Positions 1-8,631 of a stretch of DNA of 59,117 bases are shown here, piece by piece (position 1 is the first letter of the stretch; the number at the start of each line of letters is the position of its first letter). Source of the stretch: an uncultured Thermomicrobiales bacterium (lineage in GTDB: Bacteria > Chloroflexota > Chloroflexia > Thermomicrobiales > UBA6265); the NCBI GenBank assembly GCA_902806405.1, contig CADCWL010000221.1, positions 1 to 59,117 on the forward strand. The letters are read 5' to 3'. A model generated the notes under the pieces. The model did not search any database and was not told where the DNA came from. It saw only the letters and a list, made by a program, of their open reading frames with translations. The translations under genes were made by a program, and so were the position numbers.

Positions 1-332
1 GTCCCTTCCCTCAAAGGGCGGTTCGGGCACGCGGCGGGGGTGTCGCGGAGGCAACCCGAACATGCGATCGCAAGGGGCGAGTGTACCACGGGGAGAGGGT
101 GGACGTACACCCCTTTAAGGGAACGGTAACGGTTGGGGGACGCGCCGATTCCGCGCCCCAACCGCCTCTTCCGCGCGGGGACGAGGCGGTGACGTTCCAG
201 GGATCGGGTTCAGCACGCTACGGATCGCGGGCAGGGATGACGGCGCGGCACGATCGGGGTGCCGTCGATCCGATACCTGACGACGATCCCATCCGCAGAA
301 AGCGGTCGTGGCGGTCGTGGTCGAGGGGGTCG
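1..332. other. Left-edge region without a recognisable gene
   Basis: No open frame here has coding character or a convincing ribosome binding site on either strand. A minus-strand frame opening at the ATG near position 72 stays open to the left edge but has no Shine-Dalgarno sequence, so it is not called. The stretch lies just downstream of the decayed sigma factor on the minus strand. Confidence 0.4.
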
Positions 333-949
333 TCAGCCGGCTCGGCGAGTCTCCTCGCGCCCAGCTCCGCCGCGGAGGCGGCGGAGCCAGCCGTAGGCAC
401 GGAGCCGGGCGTGGTCGACCGTCTCACGGTGCCTGCCGAGGACGCGCAGATCTCGGGACGGAGGCGCTGGCAAGACGGAGCTCGACGACGCGGCGCTGGT
501 CGGGCGGCAGGTGGGCGAGGAGGATTCGGGCAATGCGGGTCTGTGTGACGGCGATGGCGCGCTCCCTCGGGCAAGGGGCGGCGTCGGTCGGCTCGGGGAC
601 CGGATCGAGGGCGACGGCGGGTCGACGGCGGGTCGACGGCGGGTCGACGGCGGCGGCGAGTTTGGACGGCGTTGTGGCCGATGCAATAGCGCCAGGCGCG
701 GAACGGGCCCGCACGGAAGAAGGGCAGGGCGGCGACGGTGAGGGTGAAGGTCTGGGCGGTAGGGTTCACGCCGGACCCGGGGGAGCCACGACGGCGATAG
801 CGGTAGTCGGGGACGGCAAAGCGGGCGTAGAGCGGGGCGAAGGCGCAGCGGTCCTCGTCCGCCGGCGCTACCGACGGGGCTTTGTCTTCCAACGGCGACA
901 CGGGGCAGGCGGTGGTGGGCGTCTCTATGGTGCGGGCAAAGCGCTCCAC
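333..949 (-). pseudogene. Decayed ECF (sigma-70 family) RNA polymerase sigma factor
   Basis: Two recognisable sigma pieces lie in order on the minus strand but in different frames. From about 862 down to 662 the frame reads a region 2-like segment (FAPLYARF, TAQTFT, FRAW, IGHNAV). From about 564 to 472 a second frame reads the run-up to region 4 (ERAIAV, LPPDQRRVVELRL), and a third frame continues to the stop at 333 with a helix-turn-helix-like tail (VLGRHRETVDHARLRAY). At least two frameshifts therefore separate the parts, and the region 4 sequence is itself split. An 11-bp tandem repeat at 616-648 sits exactly in the linker between regions 2 and 4 and could be one cause. A functional protein of this kind would be about 180-200 residues and would direct extracytoplasmic-function promoters. 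The 5' limit (ATG at 949) is plausible but not proven. Confidence 0.7.
616..648. repeat. Three perfect copies of an 11-bp tandem repeat
   Basis: The unit ggcgggtcgac occurs three times without a mismatch, plus a partial fourth copy. Eleven is not a multiple of three, so gain or loss of a unit shifts the frame of the overlapping sigma-factor remnant. It is a plausible replication-slippage tract. Confidence 0.85.
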
Positions 950-1212
950 CTAATCTGGACAGGCGTCGTCGGAGAAGAGAACGGGGAAGAGGACGGCAAG
1001 GAGGGATGGCAACACCGGGAGGTTCTGATTCGACAGAGGGCCGCCACGCGGGCCTGCCCCTCCGCAACGGGGCAACGCTGTCGGAGCAACACCGTCGGGG
1101 CAAGCCCGGCGGAGCGGGGAGGCCGCCTCACGGAGATGCGATAACGTGCCGGCTCGCGACAGCGGCCCTGGACGGCCAGCGCTGGGCACCGGGCGAGAGG
1201 GAGGCTTGGCCG

Positions 1213-1881
1213 ATGGAGACGGCGCGGGAGCGGGCGCGGCGGCTGGCGCGGGAGTCGATCGAGCGCGGCGACCCGACCGGGTGGTTTGAGGCGTTGTACG
1301 CCGGGGCGGACGGCGACGAGGGGGCGGTGCCGTGGGCCGACCTGGTGCCCAATCCGCACCTCGTCGGGTGGCTTGAGCAGGCGGAACCACGGTCCCTCGG
1401 AAGCCGGGCGCTGGTCGTCGGCTGCGGGCTGGGGGACGACGCGGAGGAGCTGGCGCGGCGGGGATTCGCCGTGGTCGCCTTCGACGTCTCCCCGACCGCC
1501 GTGGGATGGTGCCGGCGGCGCTTCCCAGGCTCCCGCGTCGAGTACACGGTCGCCGACGTCCTGGCGCCGCCCGCCGCGTGGGAGCGGGCGTTCGACCTCG
1601 TGGTGGAGATCCATACCCTGCAGGCGCTGCCGCCCGGGCCGCGCGAGACGGCGATGGGTCGGATCGCGGCGACGGTCGCGCCCAGGGGGACGCTGCTGGT
1701 GGTGGCGCGGGGACGCGAGCCGGAGGAGGACCGCGGCCGCATGCCCTGGCCGCTGACGCGGGCGGAGCTGGCGGGTTTCGCCGCTCACGGGTTGCGGGAG
1801 GAGGCGTTCGAGGACTACCTCGACGGGGAGGATCCGCCGGTCCGGCGTTTCCGCGCGGCGTACGGGCGAGACATCGGATAG
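1213..1881 (+). CDS. Class I SAM-dependent methyltransferase (TPMT-like)
   Basis: The 222-residue product has a Rossmann-type SAM-binding motif I near residues 66-76 (ALVVGCGLGDDA) followed by an acidic residue at the end of strand 2 (VVAFDVS). The N-terminal pattern PWADLVPNPHLVGWLEQ is typical of small thiopurine-methyltransferase-like proteins. A longer reading frame reaches back to 1006, but its extra 69 residues are low complexity. The ATG at 1213 has a good Shine-Dalgarno sequence (GAGAGGGAGG) about ten bases upstream, so it is preferred. The substrate cannot be read from sequence; this family methylates small molecules as well as S, Se or Te compounds. It stands alone on the plus strand between the sigma remnant and the converging manC operon. 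Confidence 0.85.
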   Translation: METARERARRLARESIERGDPTGWFEALYAGADGDEGAVPWADLVPNPHLVGWLEQAEPRSLGSRALVVGCGLGDDAEELARRGFAVVAFDVSPTAVGWCRRRFPGSRVEYTVADVLAPPAAWERAFDLVVEIHTLQALPPGPRETAMGRIAATVAPRGTLLVVARGREPEEDRGRMPWPLTRAELAGFAAHGLREEAFEDYLDGEDPPVRRFRAAYGRDIG

Positions 1882-2275
1882 TGCCGCGGCGCGGCATCGG
1901 GACCGCCCAGTTCCTCGTCCAACGTTCGAAAGAACCCCGCCGACGTCCCGCCAGGTCCACCCCCGGCGGGAATGGGAAGGCGTAGCCGAGACGCTTCAAT
2001 CCCGGCCGCCGCAGACGCCAAGGTCGGCGATTGGAGCTCCGATCAGTCCCCGGACCCCCGACGAAACACCCCAATGCTGCCAACGGTCGGCCCAGCGTGG
2101 AGGGAGAACCCGCCAGTGTAGCATGAACAACGTTAGAGGAATCGATAACCGTGACACAAATCGAGCCCGCGCCGATATATGTCCATAGGGGAGAGAAGCG
2201 CCGCGGCTCCCGGTCGGGAGTCTCCCGACCGTCGCCCGTGAATAGCGGCTCGGGATAACGCGAAGTGACTCTCCT
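1882..2275. other. Intergenic region between convergent genes
   Basis: The region lies between the stop of the methyltransferase (plus) and the stop of manC (minus). No supported gene was seen in it, and no clear U-tract terminator was found for either gene. Confidence 0.5.
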
Positions 2276-3442
2276 CTACAGCTGGTCGATGCGCTGGCCC
2301 TCCCGCAGGAGGTCCACCAGGCGGCGGACCTCTTGCGCCTGGGCGCGGTCGGCGATGAGGAGGGCATCAGGAGCGTCGACGACCACGACGTTGTCGACGC
2401 CGACCATCGCGATCAAGCGACCCGTCTCGGACCAGACGACGCTGTTGGTGGCGCCCGTCTGGACCAGATCCCCGTGGACGGCGTTGCCGGCGGCGTCGGG
2501 GACCAGGAGGTCGCCGAGGCCGTGCCAGTCGCCGACGTCGCTCCAACCCATCTCGGCGGGGACGACCGCGACCTTCTCGGCGTGCTCCATGATCCCCTGG
2601 TCGATCGAGACGGGAGCGAGGCCGGCCCAGACCTCGGCGGTGACCTCGTCGCGGGTGGGGTCGTCCCAGCCGTCGGCGATCCGGAGCAGGGCGGCGTGGA
2701 GGGCGGGCTGGAGGCGGGCCATCTCGGCGAGGAGGGAGCGCACGCTCCAGACGAACATGCTCGCGTTCCAGAGGAAGCGCCCGGAGGCGACGTAGGCGGC
2801 GGCCTGGTCGTAGGCGGGCTTCTCGACGAAGCGGGCGGAGCGGAACACCGGGCCGGTGGCGGTCGCGACGACGGCCTCGTCGGTCCGCTCGATGTAGCCG
2901 TAGCCGGTCTCGGGGCGGGTCGGCGTGAGGCCGATGGTGACGAGCCAGCCGGCGCGGGCGGCCTCGGTCGCGGCGGCGAGGGCGCGGCCGAAGGCGGCGC
3001 GGTCGCGGACGTCGTGGTCGGCGGCGAAGCTGCCCATGATCGCGTCCGGGTCGTGACGGGCGATCAGGGCGGCGGCGAGGCCGATCGCCGGGCCGGTGTT
3101 CTTCGGGCTCGGCTCGACGACGAGGTTCGCCTCGGGGAGCTGGGGGAGCTGACGGGCGACGGCGGCGGCGTGGGCCGGGCCGCAGACGACCAGGGTTCGC
3201 TCCGGGGCGGTGGTGGCGGCGAGCCGATCGACCGTCTGCTGGAGAAGGGAGTCGGCGCCGAGGAGGGGAAGGAGGAACTTGGGTCGACCGGCGCGGCTCA
3301 CCGGCCAGAGTCGGGTACCGGAGCCGCCGGCCGGGATCACCGACCAGAACCGGCCTCCCCCCGGGAGCGCGACCGACCGGTGCCCGAGCGGCGCCAGGCC
3401 GCCGGTCGCCGTCGCGGCCCGTGGCGGCCGGCCCTGGCTCAC
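2276..3442 (-). CDS. manC: Mannose-1-phosphate guanylyltransferase
   Basis: This 388-residue nucleotidyltransferase makes GDP-mannose from GTP and mannose 1-phosphate, a precursor of mannosylated glycans and GDP-sugars. The signature PAGGSGTRLWP is at residues 38-48, followed by the substrate lysine region (RPKFL), and FVEKP, typical of the family, lies further on. The C-terminal phosphomannose isomerase domain of long ManC/AlgA proteins is absent, so this is the short monofunctional form. The start ATG overlaps the stop of the upstream UDP-glucose dehydrogenase (ATGA), which indicates translational coupling in one operon. About 30 residues precede the conserved core, so a slightly later start is possible. 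Confidence 0.9.
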   Translation of the reverse strand: MSQGRPPRAATATGGLAPLGHRSVALPGGGRFWSVIPAGGSGTRLWPVSRAGRPKFLLPLLGADSLLQQTVDRLAATTAPERTLVVCGPAHAAAVARQLPQLPEANLVVEPSPKNTGPAIGLAAALIARHDPDAIMGSFAADHDVRDRAAFGRALAAATEAARAGWLVTIGLTPTRPETGYGYIERTDEAVVATATGPVFRSARFVEKPAYDQAAAYVASGRFLWNASMFVWSVRSLLAEMARLQPALHAALLRIADGWDDPTRDEVTAEVWAGLAPVSIDQGIMEHAEKVAVVPAEMGWSDVGDWHGLGDLLVPDAAGNAVHGDLVQTGATNSVVWSETGRLIAMVGVDNVVVVDAPDALLIADRAQAQEVRRLVDLLREGQRIDQL

Positions 3443-4809
3443 CGGGGTCCCCGCCCTTCCGCCGCAACGACCGGAGGCCGGGCAGGAACAGCGTCGGCGC
3501 GGAGGTGGCCGCGGCCGACGCCCTCGTAGCGGAGGCCGGCGGCGGCCGCCACGGCGGGGTCGAGGTAGTTACGGCCGTCCAGTAACAGGTCGCCGCGCAT
3601 CGAGGCGGCGACGGCGGCCAGGTCGACCTCCCGGAACCGAGGCCAGGGGGTGCAGACGAGGACGGCATCGGCCCCGACGGCGGCTTCCTCGGGGCTGCCA
3701 CAGAGGCGCACCGCCGGCAGCCGGGGGGCCGCGTTCGGCATCGCCTCGGGGTCGTGCGCGCGGACGACCGCGCCCCGCTCCAGGAGCATCTCGATGACCG
3801 CCAGCGACGGCGAATCGCGGAGGTCGTCGGTGTCCTCCTTGAAGGCGAGGCCCCAGACGGCGACGACGCGGCCATCGAGCCCGCCGAGCAGCTTGTGGGC
3901 GCGCTGGACGAAGCGGCGCCGGGCTTCGGCGTTGATCTCGAGGACGGCGCGGAGGAGGCCCGGGTGCATGCCGGCGTCGTCGGCCATCCGGGTCAAGGCG
4001 CCGACGTCCTTGGGGAAGCAGGAGCCGCCGAAGCCGAGCCCGGCGTGGAGGAAGCGGGGGCCGATCCGGGGATCGAGGCCCATCCCCTCGGCGACGGTCT
4101 TGACGTCGGCGCCGAGCCGCTCGCAGAGGCGGGCGACCTCGTTGATGAAGGAGATCTTGGTCGCCAGAAAGGCGTTGGCGGCGTACTTGATCATCTCCGC
4201 CGAACGGTGGTCGGTGACCAGGACGGGGGCCCCGAGCGGCGCGTAGAGGGCGGAGACGGCCGCCGCGGCGGCGTCGTCGTCGGCGCCGAGGACGACGCGG
4301 TCGGGATGGAGGATGTCGTGGACGACGCGGCCTTCGCGCAGGAACTCGGGGTTGCTGACGACGCGGAACTCGGCGCCGGCCGGGGCGTGCTCGGCAACGA
4401 TGCCGGCGACGAGCTCGGCGGAGCCGACCGGCATCGTGCTCTTGTTGACCACGATCGTGCGGCGCCCCGTCGCGAGGTGAGCGCCGACGGCCGCGGCGGC
4501 GGCCCGGACCTGCCGGAGGTCGGCCTCGCCGTCGGCGAGGGAGGGGGTGCCGGTGCAAAGGAAGACGAAGTCGGCCGGGGGGACAGCCTCAGCGTAGTCC
4601 ACCGTGAAGCGGAGTCGGCCGGCGGCGAGGTTGCCCGCAAGCAACTCGGTAAGGCCCGGCTCGAAGAGGGGGCTTTCGCCGCGGTTGAGGGCGGCGACGC
4701 GCTCGGCGGCGATGTCGAGTCCGACGACGTTGTGGCCGAGGTCGGCCAGGGCGACGGCGTAGCCGAGACCGACGTAGCCGCCGCCGCCGACGACGCAGAT
4801 CCGACTCAT
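3439..4809 (-). CDS. ugd: UDP-glucose 6-dehydrogenase
   Basis: The 456-residue enzyme oxidises UDP-glucose to UDP-glucuronate with two NAD+. The N-terminal NAD-binding glycine motif (VVGGGGYVGLGYA) is at residues 6-18. The catalytic cysteine is Cys264 in GFGGSCFPKD, and the UDP-binding C-terminal domain follows (VWGLAFKEDTDDLRDSPS). A longer frame starts at 4995, but the ATG at 4809 directly precedes the conserved core and has a GAGGTG ribosome binding site about ten bases upstream. The gene is first in an operon with manC, which it overlaps by 4 nt. The pair supplies activated sugars for surface polysaccharide. The size matches the family norm (about 430-460). Confidence 0.95.
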   Translation of the reverse strand: MSRICVVGGGGYVGLGYAVALADLGHNVVGLDIAAERVAALNRGESPLFEPGLTELLAGNLAAGRLRFTVDYAEAVPPADFVFLCTGTPSLADGEADLRQVRAAAAAVGAHLATGRRTIVVNKSTMPVGSAELVAGIVAEHAPAGAEFRVVSNPEFLREGRVVHDILHPDRVVLGADDDAAAAAVSALYAPLGAPVLVTDHRSAEMIKYAANAFLATKISFINEVARLCERLGADVKTVAEGMGLDPRIGPRFLHAGLGFGGSCFPKDVGALTRMADDAGMHPGLLRAVLEINAEARRRFVQRAHKLLGGLDGRVVAVWGLAFKEDTDDLRDSPSLAVIEMLLERGAVVRAHDPEAMPNAAPRLPAVRLCGSPEEAAVGADAVLVCTPWPRFREVDLAAVAASMRGDLLLDGRNYLDPAVAAAAGLRYEGVGRGHLRADAVPARPPVVAAEGRGPR

Positions 4810-4901
4810 GGATGATCGCACCTCGTTGTCCCGACCGGGGAGCATCGGCGACGCTTCGCGCCGGCACCGTCGATCGCGGTTCTCACGCTCCGTTTGGGTC
4901 A

Positions 4902-4929
4902 AGCTAAACGACCGCCCGGACCGGGTCAA
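4902..4929 (-). promoter_or_regulatory. Candidate sigma70-type promoter for ugd-manC
   Basis: Read on the minus strand, TTGACC (4929-4924) is separated by 16 bases from TTAGCT (4907-4902), about 95 nt upstream of the ugd start. The -35 element is good and the -10 element only moderate. Confidence 0.4.
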
Positions 4930-5108
4930 GGGACCGCGGCCGATGACCCACTCGCGCCCACGTCCTACCCCTTCTGACGTACCGGGAAGCGGCATAAAAC
5001 GGCGATGCGCGTCGCCGCTCGCAACGGTATCGTCGACAGAACGCGACCGCCGGGCCGGGGCGGCAAGGCCTGCGACCGGCCGAGGCTACGATCGGGAGGA
5101 AACCCGGA

Positions 5109-5412
5109 ATGGCATCTACACCGCTGCTGGCCCTGCGCTACGACGAATACCGGACGGCGGTGGGAGGGCCGCCATCGGCCCGGCATCGGGGCCCCGTCTG
5201 GGCGTCAGCATTCATGGATTGGGTGGAGTCGTTCTGGAGCGACGAAGCACCGCCGGAGCCAGCCGCGCGACCGGCGGCGGTGAGCGCCGGGGGTGGGGGC
5301 CGTCCGCTGGCACGAGACCGGGCGGGCGATCCGGGGCTACGTGCCGGACCAGGGGGGGTGCTACGAGGTGCCGCACGACGCGACGCCGCCGGCGCTGGGG
5401 CGGCGGGCGTAG
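5109..5412 (+). pseudogene. Small protein of unknown function, frameshifted
   Basis: The ATG at 5109 is preceded by GGGAGGA at a normal distance and opens a frame with ordinary amino-acid composition (ALRYDEYRTAV, FMDWVESFW). From about 5280 this frame turns into low-complexity Arg/Gly/Ala sequence. The next frame, in contrast, continues as a sensible protein (VRWHETGRAIRGYV, GGCYEVPHD) to a TAG at 5410-5412. A single indel between about 5265 and 5300, next to the G runs gggggtggggg, would restore a protein of about 100 residues. It may be a real pseudogene or a sequencing error in the G runs. The family is not recognised. Confidence 0.5.
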
Positions 5413-5575
5413 TCGCGCGGGGCGCGGCCGAGGCGTCCGCGCCCCGCGCCACCCGGTTCGAAAGCGGCTCCGAAGTCACCGCCAGGTACGGTCGGCGCCA
5501 AACCCCTCCCCGTTCGACATCGGTTCGGAAAGCGACGCCGGCGGGACGGCCCCCCCGGCGGGCGAGACGGCACAG

Positions 5576-5628
5576 CCACCGAGGCAACCGCGGGGCGGCG
5601 CATCGGCGCCCCGCGGTTGCTTCGGTGG
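5576..5628. terminator. Long GC-rich hairpin, terminator-like
   Basis: A 22-base arm (5576-5597) pairs with 5607-5628 with one mismatch around a 9-base loop. It lies downstream of the frameshifted small gene and upstream of the stop of the minus-strand membrane fragment, so it could serve as a bidirectional terminator. There is no U tract. Confidence 0.5.
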
Positions 5629-5655
5629 CGACCCGTGGTAAGGAGGCGCCGCGGA

Positions 5656-5901
5656 CTACAGGCGGCGGTAGACCAGGGCGGCGAGGAGGGCGGTGGCCAG
5701 CGAGCGGCCAGCCAGGAGCGGGGTGAGGAGAACGAGGGTGCGGGGCGGCACGCGGAGCTCGAGGTTCGCAAGGTTGGTGACGTCGATCGCGGCGCCCGCG
5801 AGACGGACGAAGGCGACCGGCACGGCGACGACGGTGAGGGCAAGAGCAGCAAGCGCGTAGTCGAGGTGGCCCTCGTTCCACCGAAGCGACGCGGTTAACA
5901 C
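5656..5901 (-). CDS. Small membrane protein or membrane-protein fragment
   Basis: The frame encodes hydrophobic helices (YALAALALTVVAVPVAFV, LATALLAALVY). The only start in frame is a GTG at 5901 with no ribosome binding site. The coding pattern continues upstream in the same frame for about 24 more codons as another membrane helix (WPFALAVGGLCVFALVLTA) until a TAG near 5976. That segment has no ATG, GTG or TTG start. The gene is therefore probably 5'-truncated, or it starts at an unusual codon. The family is not recognised; about 80-105 residues are present. Confidence 0.35.
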   Translation of the reverse strand: MLTASLRWNEGHLDYALAALALTVVAVPVAFVRLAGAAIDVTNLANLELRVPPRTLVLLTPLLAGRSLATALLAALVYRRL

Positions 5902-6218
5902 GAGCGCGAAAACGCAAAGTCCGCCAACGGCGAGTGCGAACGGCCAGCAACGGGTCTGCGCCGAGGGTCGTTCCTATCGGGTGTCAATCTCATCGCCTGT
6001 CGCCGAGTACGTGGTACTCACGCCACCCTTCCCCCTGGTCATCGCTCGAATCGGGGAGGGGCCACGCTTTCCGAAATTGATCCTCGTCCGCAAGGTCGCG
6101 TGAGTGATGGTTTGAGCATGCTGGCAGGGCGGAGCGACACCGGGGATGTCGACCAATCCATCCGGCGGGTTGTCCTCACCCGCGACCACCGCGGCGACGT
6201 TTGTCCCAGAAAGTGGGC
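5902..6218. other. Intergenic region
   Basis: It contains the upstream coding-like extension of the membrane fragment (to about 5976). Beyond that nothing supportable was seen. Confidence 0.4.
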
Positions 6219-7121
6219 TCACGCGCGCGCGAGGAGCAGGATGGTGACGGCGGTGGCACCCCAGAGGAGGACAGAGACCTGAAGGGAGCGATCCTGGAGG
6301 AGGACCTCCTCGGGGCTTCCACCGGCGTCGCGCTGGTGGACAAGGTACATGTAGCGGAAGATGCCGTAGAGGACGAACGGGACCGTGGCGACCATCGCGC
6401 CGCTACTCGGCAGGTTCGGGGCGGTGACGGTATAGAGGGCGTAGGCCATCACGGTGCTGGCGGTGACGACACTCGTCATCTGGTCCAACAGCGGCACAGA
6501 ATAGTGGGCGAGGATCGGGCGGTGCGCGGCGGCACCCTCACCGAGCGAGGCGAGTTCGTGCCGCCGCTTCGTGATCGCGATGAAGAGGGCGCCGAGCAGG
6601 GTGCAGAGGTAGAGCCAGGGGGAGATGCGAACGTCGATCGCAACGCCCCCGGCGACGGCGCGCAGCACGAAGCCGAGCGCGAGGGCGAACAGGTCGACGG
6701 TCGGGACGTGCTTGAGGACGCTGCTGTAGAGGAAGGTGAGGAGCGCGTAGGCAGCCAGGACCGCGCCGAAACGCCAGCCGACGAGTGACGCCAGGGCGCC
6801 GCCGCCGAGGAGGAGCACCGGCACCGCCGCCGTGGCAACGCCGGTGTCGAGGGCGCCGGAGGCGAGCGGGCGAAGCCGTTTCCGCGGGTGATGCCGGTCG
6901 CGCTCGACGTCGCGAAGATCGTTGACGAGGTAGCCGGCTGAGCTGACGAGGCAGAAGGCAAGGGCAGCGAGCATCGCCTCGGCGGCGAGCGGGAGCCACA
7001 ACCCCGGATCGGTCGGGCGCCACGCCTCGCCGACGGAGAAGATCAGCGGCAGGAACACGAGACCGTTCTTCAACCACTGGCGGGGACGCATCGCGGTGAG
7101 CAGGAGGCGGGGCAGATCCAT
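6219..7121 (-). CDS. UbiA-family prenyltransferase, decaprenyl-phosphate phosphoribosyltransferase type
   Basis: This 300-residue integral membrane protein has the UbiA fold, with about eight to nine hydrophobic segments. The polyprenyl-phosphate/Mg2+ motif NDLRDVERDRHHPRK is near residues 65-80, and the N-terminal MRPRQWLKNGLVFLPL is characteristic of the decaprenyl-phosphate phosphoribose (DPPR) synthase branch. Those enzymes transfer 5-phosphoribose from PRPP to a lipid carrier, the first step toward lipid-linked arabinose or ribose donors. No dprE1/dprE2-like partner is present in the window. The ATG at 7121 is chosen because the longer frame (to 7712) is low complexity upstream and a good promoter lies at 7361-7391. 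Specificity for PRPP is inferred from family resemblance. Confidence 0.85.
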   Translation of the reverse strand: MDLPRLLLTAMRPRQWLKNGLVFLPLIFSVGEAWRPTDPGLWLPLAAEAMLAALAFCLVSSAGYLVNDLRDVERDRHHPRKRLRPLASGALDTGVATAAVPVLLLGGGALASLVGWRFGAVLAAYALLTFLYSSVLKHVPTVDLFALALGFVLRAVAGGVAIDVRISPWLYLCTLLGALFIAITKRRHELASLGEGAAAHRPILAHYSVPLLDQMTSVVTASTVMAYALYTVTAPNLPSSGAMVATVPFVLYGIFRYMYLVHQRDAGGSPEEVLLQDRSLQVSVLLWGATAVTILLLARA

Positions 7122-7360
7122 CGCCCCGCCTAACCGCCCGCGATTGACCTGTGCCGGGACAGGTTGCCGACCGCCGGAGGGGCTCGACTCGCGCGTCCCC
7201 CGCCGGCCCGCAGCGGGTTCGCCCAGAGATCCCACGGGGACCTCCACCGTCGTCGCCTCTTCCCTCACGCTCACGGCCGTTCCCACCGCTTTCGGTTCGG
7301 GCGCATCCTGGCCCAACACTCCCCGTTCCGGAGGGCCTGAACCGTCCGTCGCGAGCATCG

Positions 7361-7391
7361 AGTATAGTGGCCGCCTTGGTCCGGGTGTCAA
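7361..7391 (-). promoter_or_regulatory. Sigma70-type promoter for the UbiA-family gene
   Basis: On the minus strand, TTGACA (7391-7386) and TATACT (7366-7361) are separated by 19 bases. Both hexamers are near consensus; the spacing is slightly long. Transcription would start near 7354, giving a leader of about 230 nt before the ATG at 7121. It would exclude the in-frame ATG at 7358 as the start. Confidence 0.6.
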
Positions 7392-7572
7392 CCGGTCGCC
7401 CCCGCGCGATCCGGTCAAGACGCGCGCGGCTCGGGGCCTATGCAGGTGCCCCGTGGTGAGCGATTGACGGCGAAGGGACGGTGATGGGGCGGCGAACGGT
7501 CGGAAGCGGGTGGATGCCCCAGCAGCCCAGCCAGGTCGGCGGCCGGTGGGCCCGTCCCCGGATGGGCGGCCG

Positions 7573-8631
7573 ATGACGCCGGCGGCAGAGCCGGGGACCG
7601 TCGGCACCGACCGCAAGCGGCTCGCCGGGCGCCTCGCGATCGGGGTCGGTCTGGCGATCTTGGTCGTCACCGTGCTAGCCCTCTTCGCCGACGCCCGACA
7701 ACTGTGGGACACCCTCCGGGCCTTCCCACTCTGGCGCCTCGGGGTGATCCTGGCGCTGACGCTCGGTAACTACCTGCTCCGCTTCGCCAAGTGGCATGTC
7801 TACCTGCGCGTGGTCGGGGTACCGGCGGTGTCGGTCCGAACCAGCGCGCTCGTCTTCCTTTCCGGCTTCAGCATGGCGTTGACGCCGGGCAAGGTCGGCG
7901 AGGTGATCAAGGCGGTCTACCTCCGGCGGCTGACCGGTACCCCGGTGGCCAAGATCGGTGCGGTGATCGCGGCGGAGCGGATCACCGACGGGCTAGCGAT
8001 GCTAGGGCTGGCCGGGATCGGCCTGACCCAGTTCTCGTACGGTCGGCCGCTGTTGGCGGTGGCGGCGCTTGGCGCGCTGGCGTTGGTGCTGGTGCTGCAG
8101 CGCCCGACGCTCCTCCCGTCGCTGCTGAAGCCGCTGCGGCGGTGGCGCCTGACGGCCAAGGTGGAGGAGCACGCGATCGGCTTTGCGGGGGCCTCGAACG
8201 CCCTCTACCGGCCGCGACTGCTCCTCGGCGCCGTGGCGCTGGGGGTCGTCTCCTGGGCGTTGGAATGCGTCGCCTTCTACCTGGTGCTGACCGGGCTCGG
8301 GGTGCCGGCGTCGTGGCATCTGCTCCTGGTGGCCGTCTTCACCCTCTCGGCGTCGTCGATTTTCGGTGCGCTCTCGATGCTGCCGGGTGGGCTTGGCGTG
8401 GCCGAGGCGAGCGTGACCGGGATCCTGCTGGTGCTGGTGACGGAGACGGAGATGGGGCGGAGCGTGGCGGTGGCGGCGACCCTCCTGATCCGGTTCGCCA
8501 CCCTCTGGTTCGGGGTCATCCTGGGAGTGGTCGCCCTGGCCGCGCTGCAGCGGATGGTGGCAAGGCGGGAGGCACGGACCAATCTGGTCGGGGCCAGGCC
8601 ATTTTGGGAGGAGGCGAGCGAGGCAACATGA
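7573..8631 (+). CDS. Lysylphosphatidylglycerol synthase TM region/flippase-like membrane protein
   Basis: The 352-residue protein has about eight transmembrane helices. It shows the pattern of the UPF0104/AglD family: FLSGFSMALTPGKVGEVIKA near residues 97-116, AERITDG, and a C-terminal SMLPGGLGVAEAS loop. Members lacking the synthetase domain are proposed to act in lipid or glycolipid translocation or as partners of glycosyltransferases; the exact role is unproven. It overlaps the following epimerase gene by 4 nt (ATGA), so the two are co-translated. The ATG at 7573 is chosen. A GTG at 7510 would add 21 Pro/Arg-rich residues, and neither start has a strong ribosome binding site. Confidence 0.8.
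   Translation: MTPAAEPGTVGTDRKRLAGRLAIGVGLAILVVTVLALFADARQLWDTLRAFPLWRLGVILALTLGNYLLRFAKWHVYLRVVGVPAVSVRTSALVFLSGFSMALTPGKVGEVIKAVYLRRLTGTPVAKIGAVIAAERITDGLAMLGLAGIGLTQFSYGRPLLAVAALGALALVLVLQRPTLLPSLLKPLRRWRLTAKVEEHAIGFAGASNALYRPRLLLGAVALGVVSWALECVAFYLVLTGLGVPASWHLLLVAVFTLSASSIFGALSMLPGGLGVAEASVTGILLVLVTETEMGRSVAVAATLLIRFATLWFGVILGVVALAALQRMVARREARTNLVGARPFWEEASEAT

Noticed and set aside
1-75. Possible gene running off the left edge on the minus strand
   Set aside because: The frame from the ATG near 72 is only about 24 codons long in the window, lacks a ribosome binding site and shows no recognisable motif.
616-648. Short tandem repeats considered as a CRISPR-like array
   Set aside because: The 11-bp units are directly adjacent without spacers, so this is a simple tandem repeat.
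5974-6222. An 82-codon minus-strand frame
   Set aside because: There is no ribosome binding site, it overlaps the upstream part of the membrane fragment in another frame, and its composition is not distinctive.
7122-7712. N-terminal extension of the UbiA-family protein
   Set aside because: The strong promoter at 7361-7391 would start transcription inside this extension. Its sequence is low complexity, and the conserved family start is at 7121.
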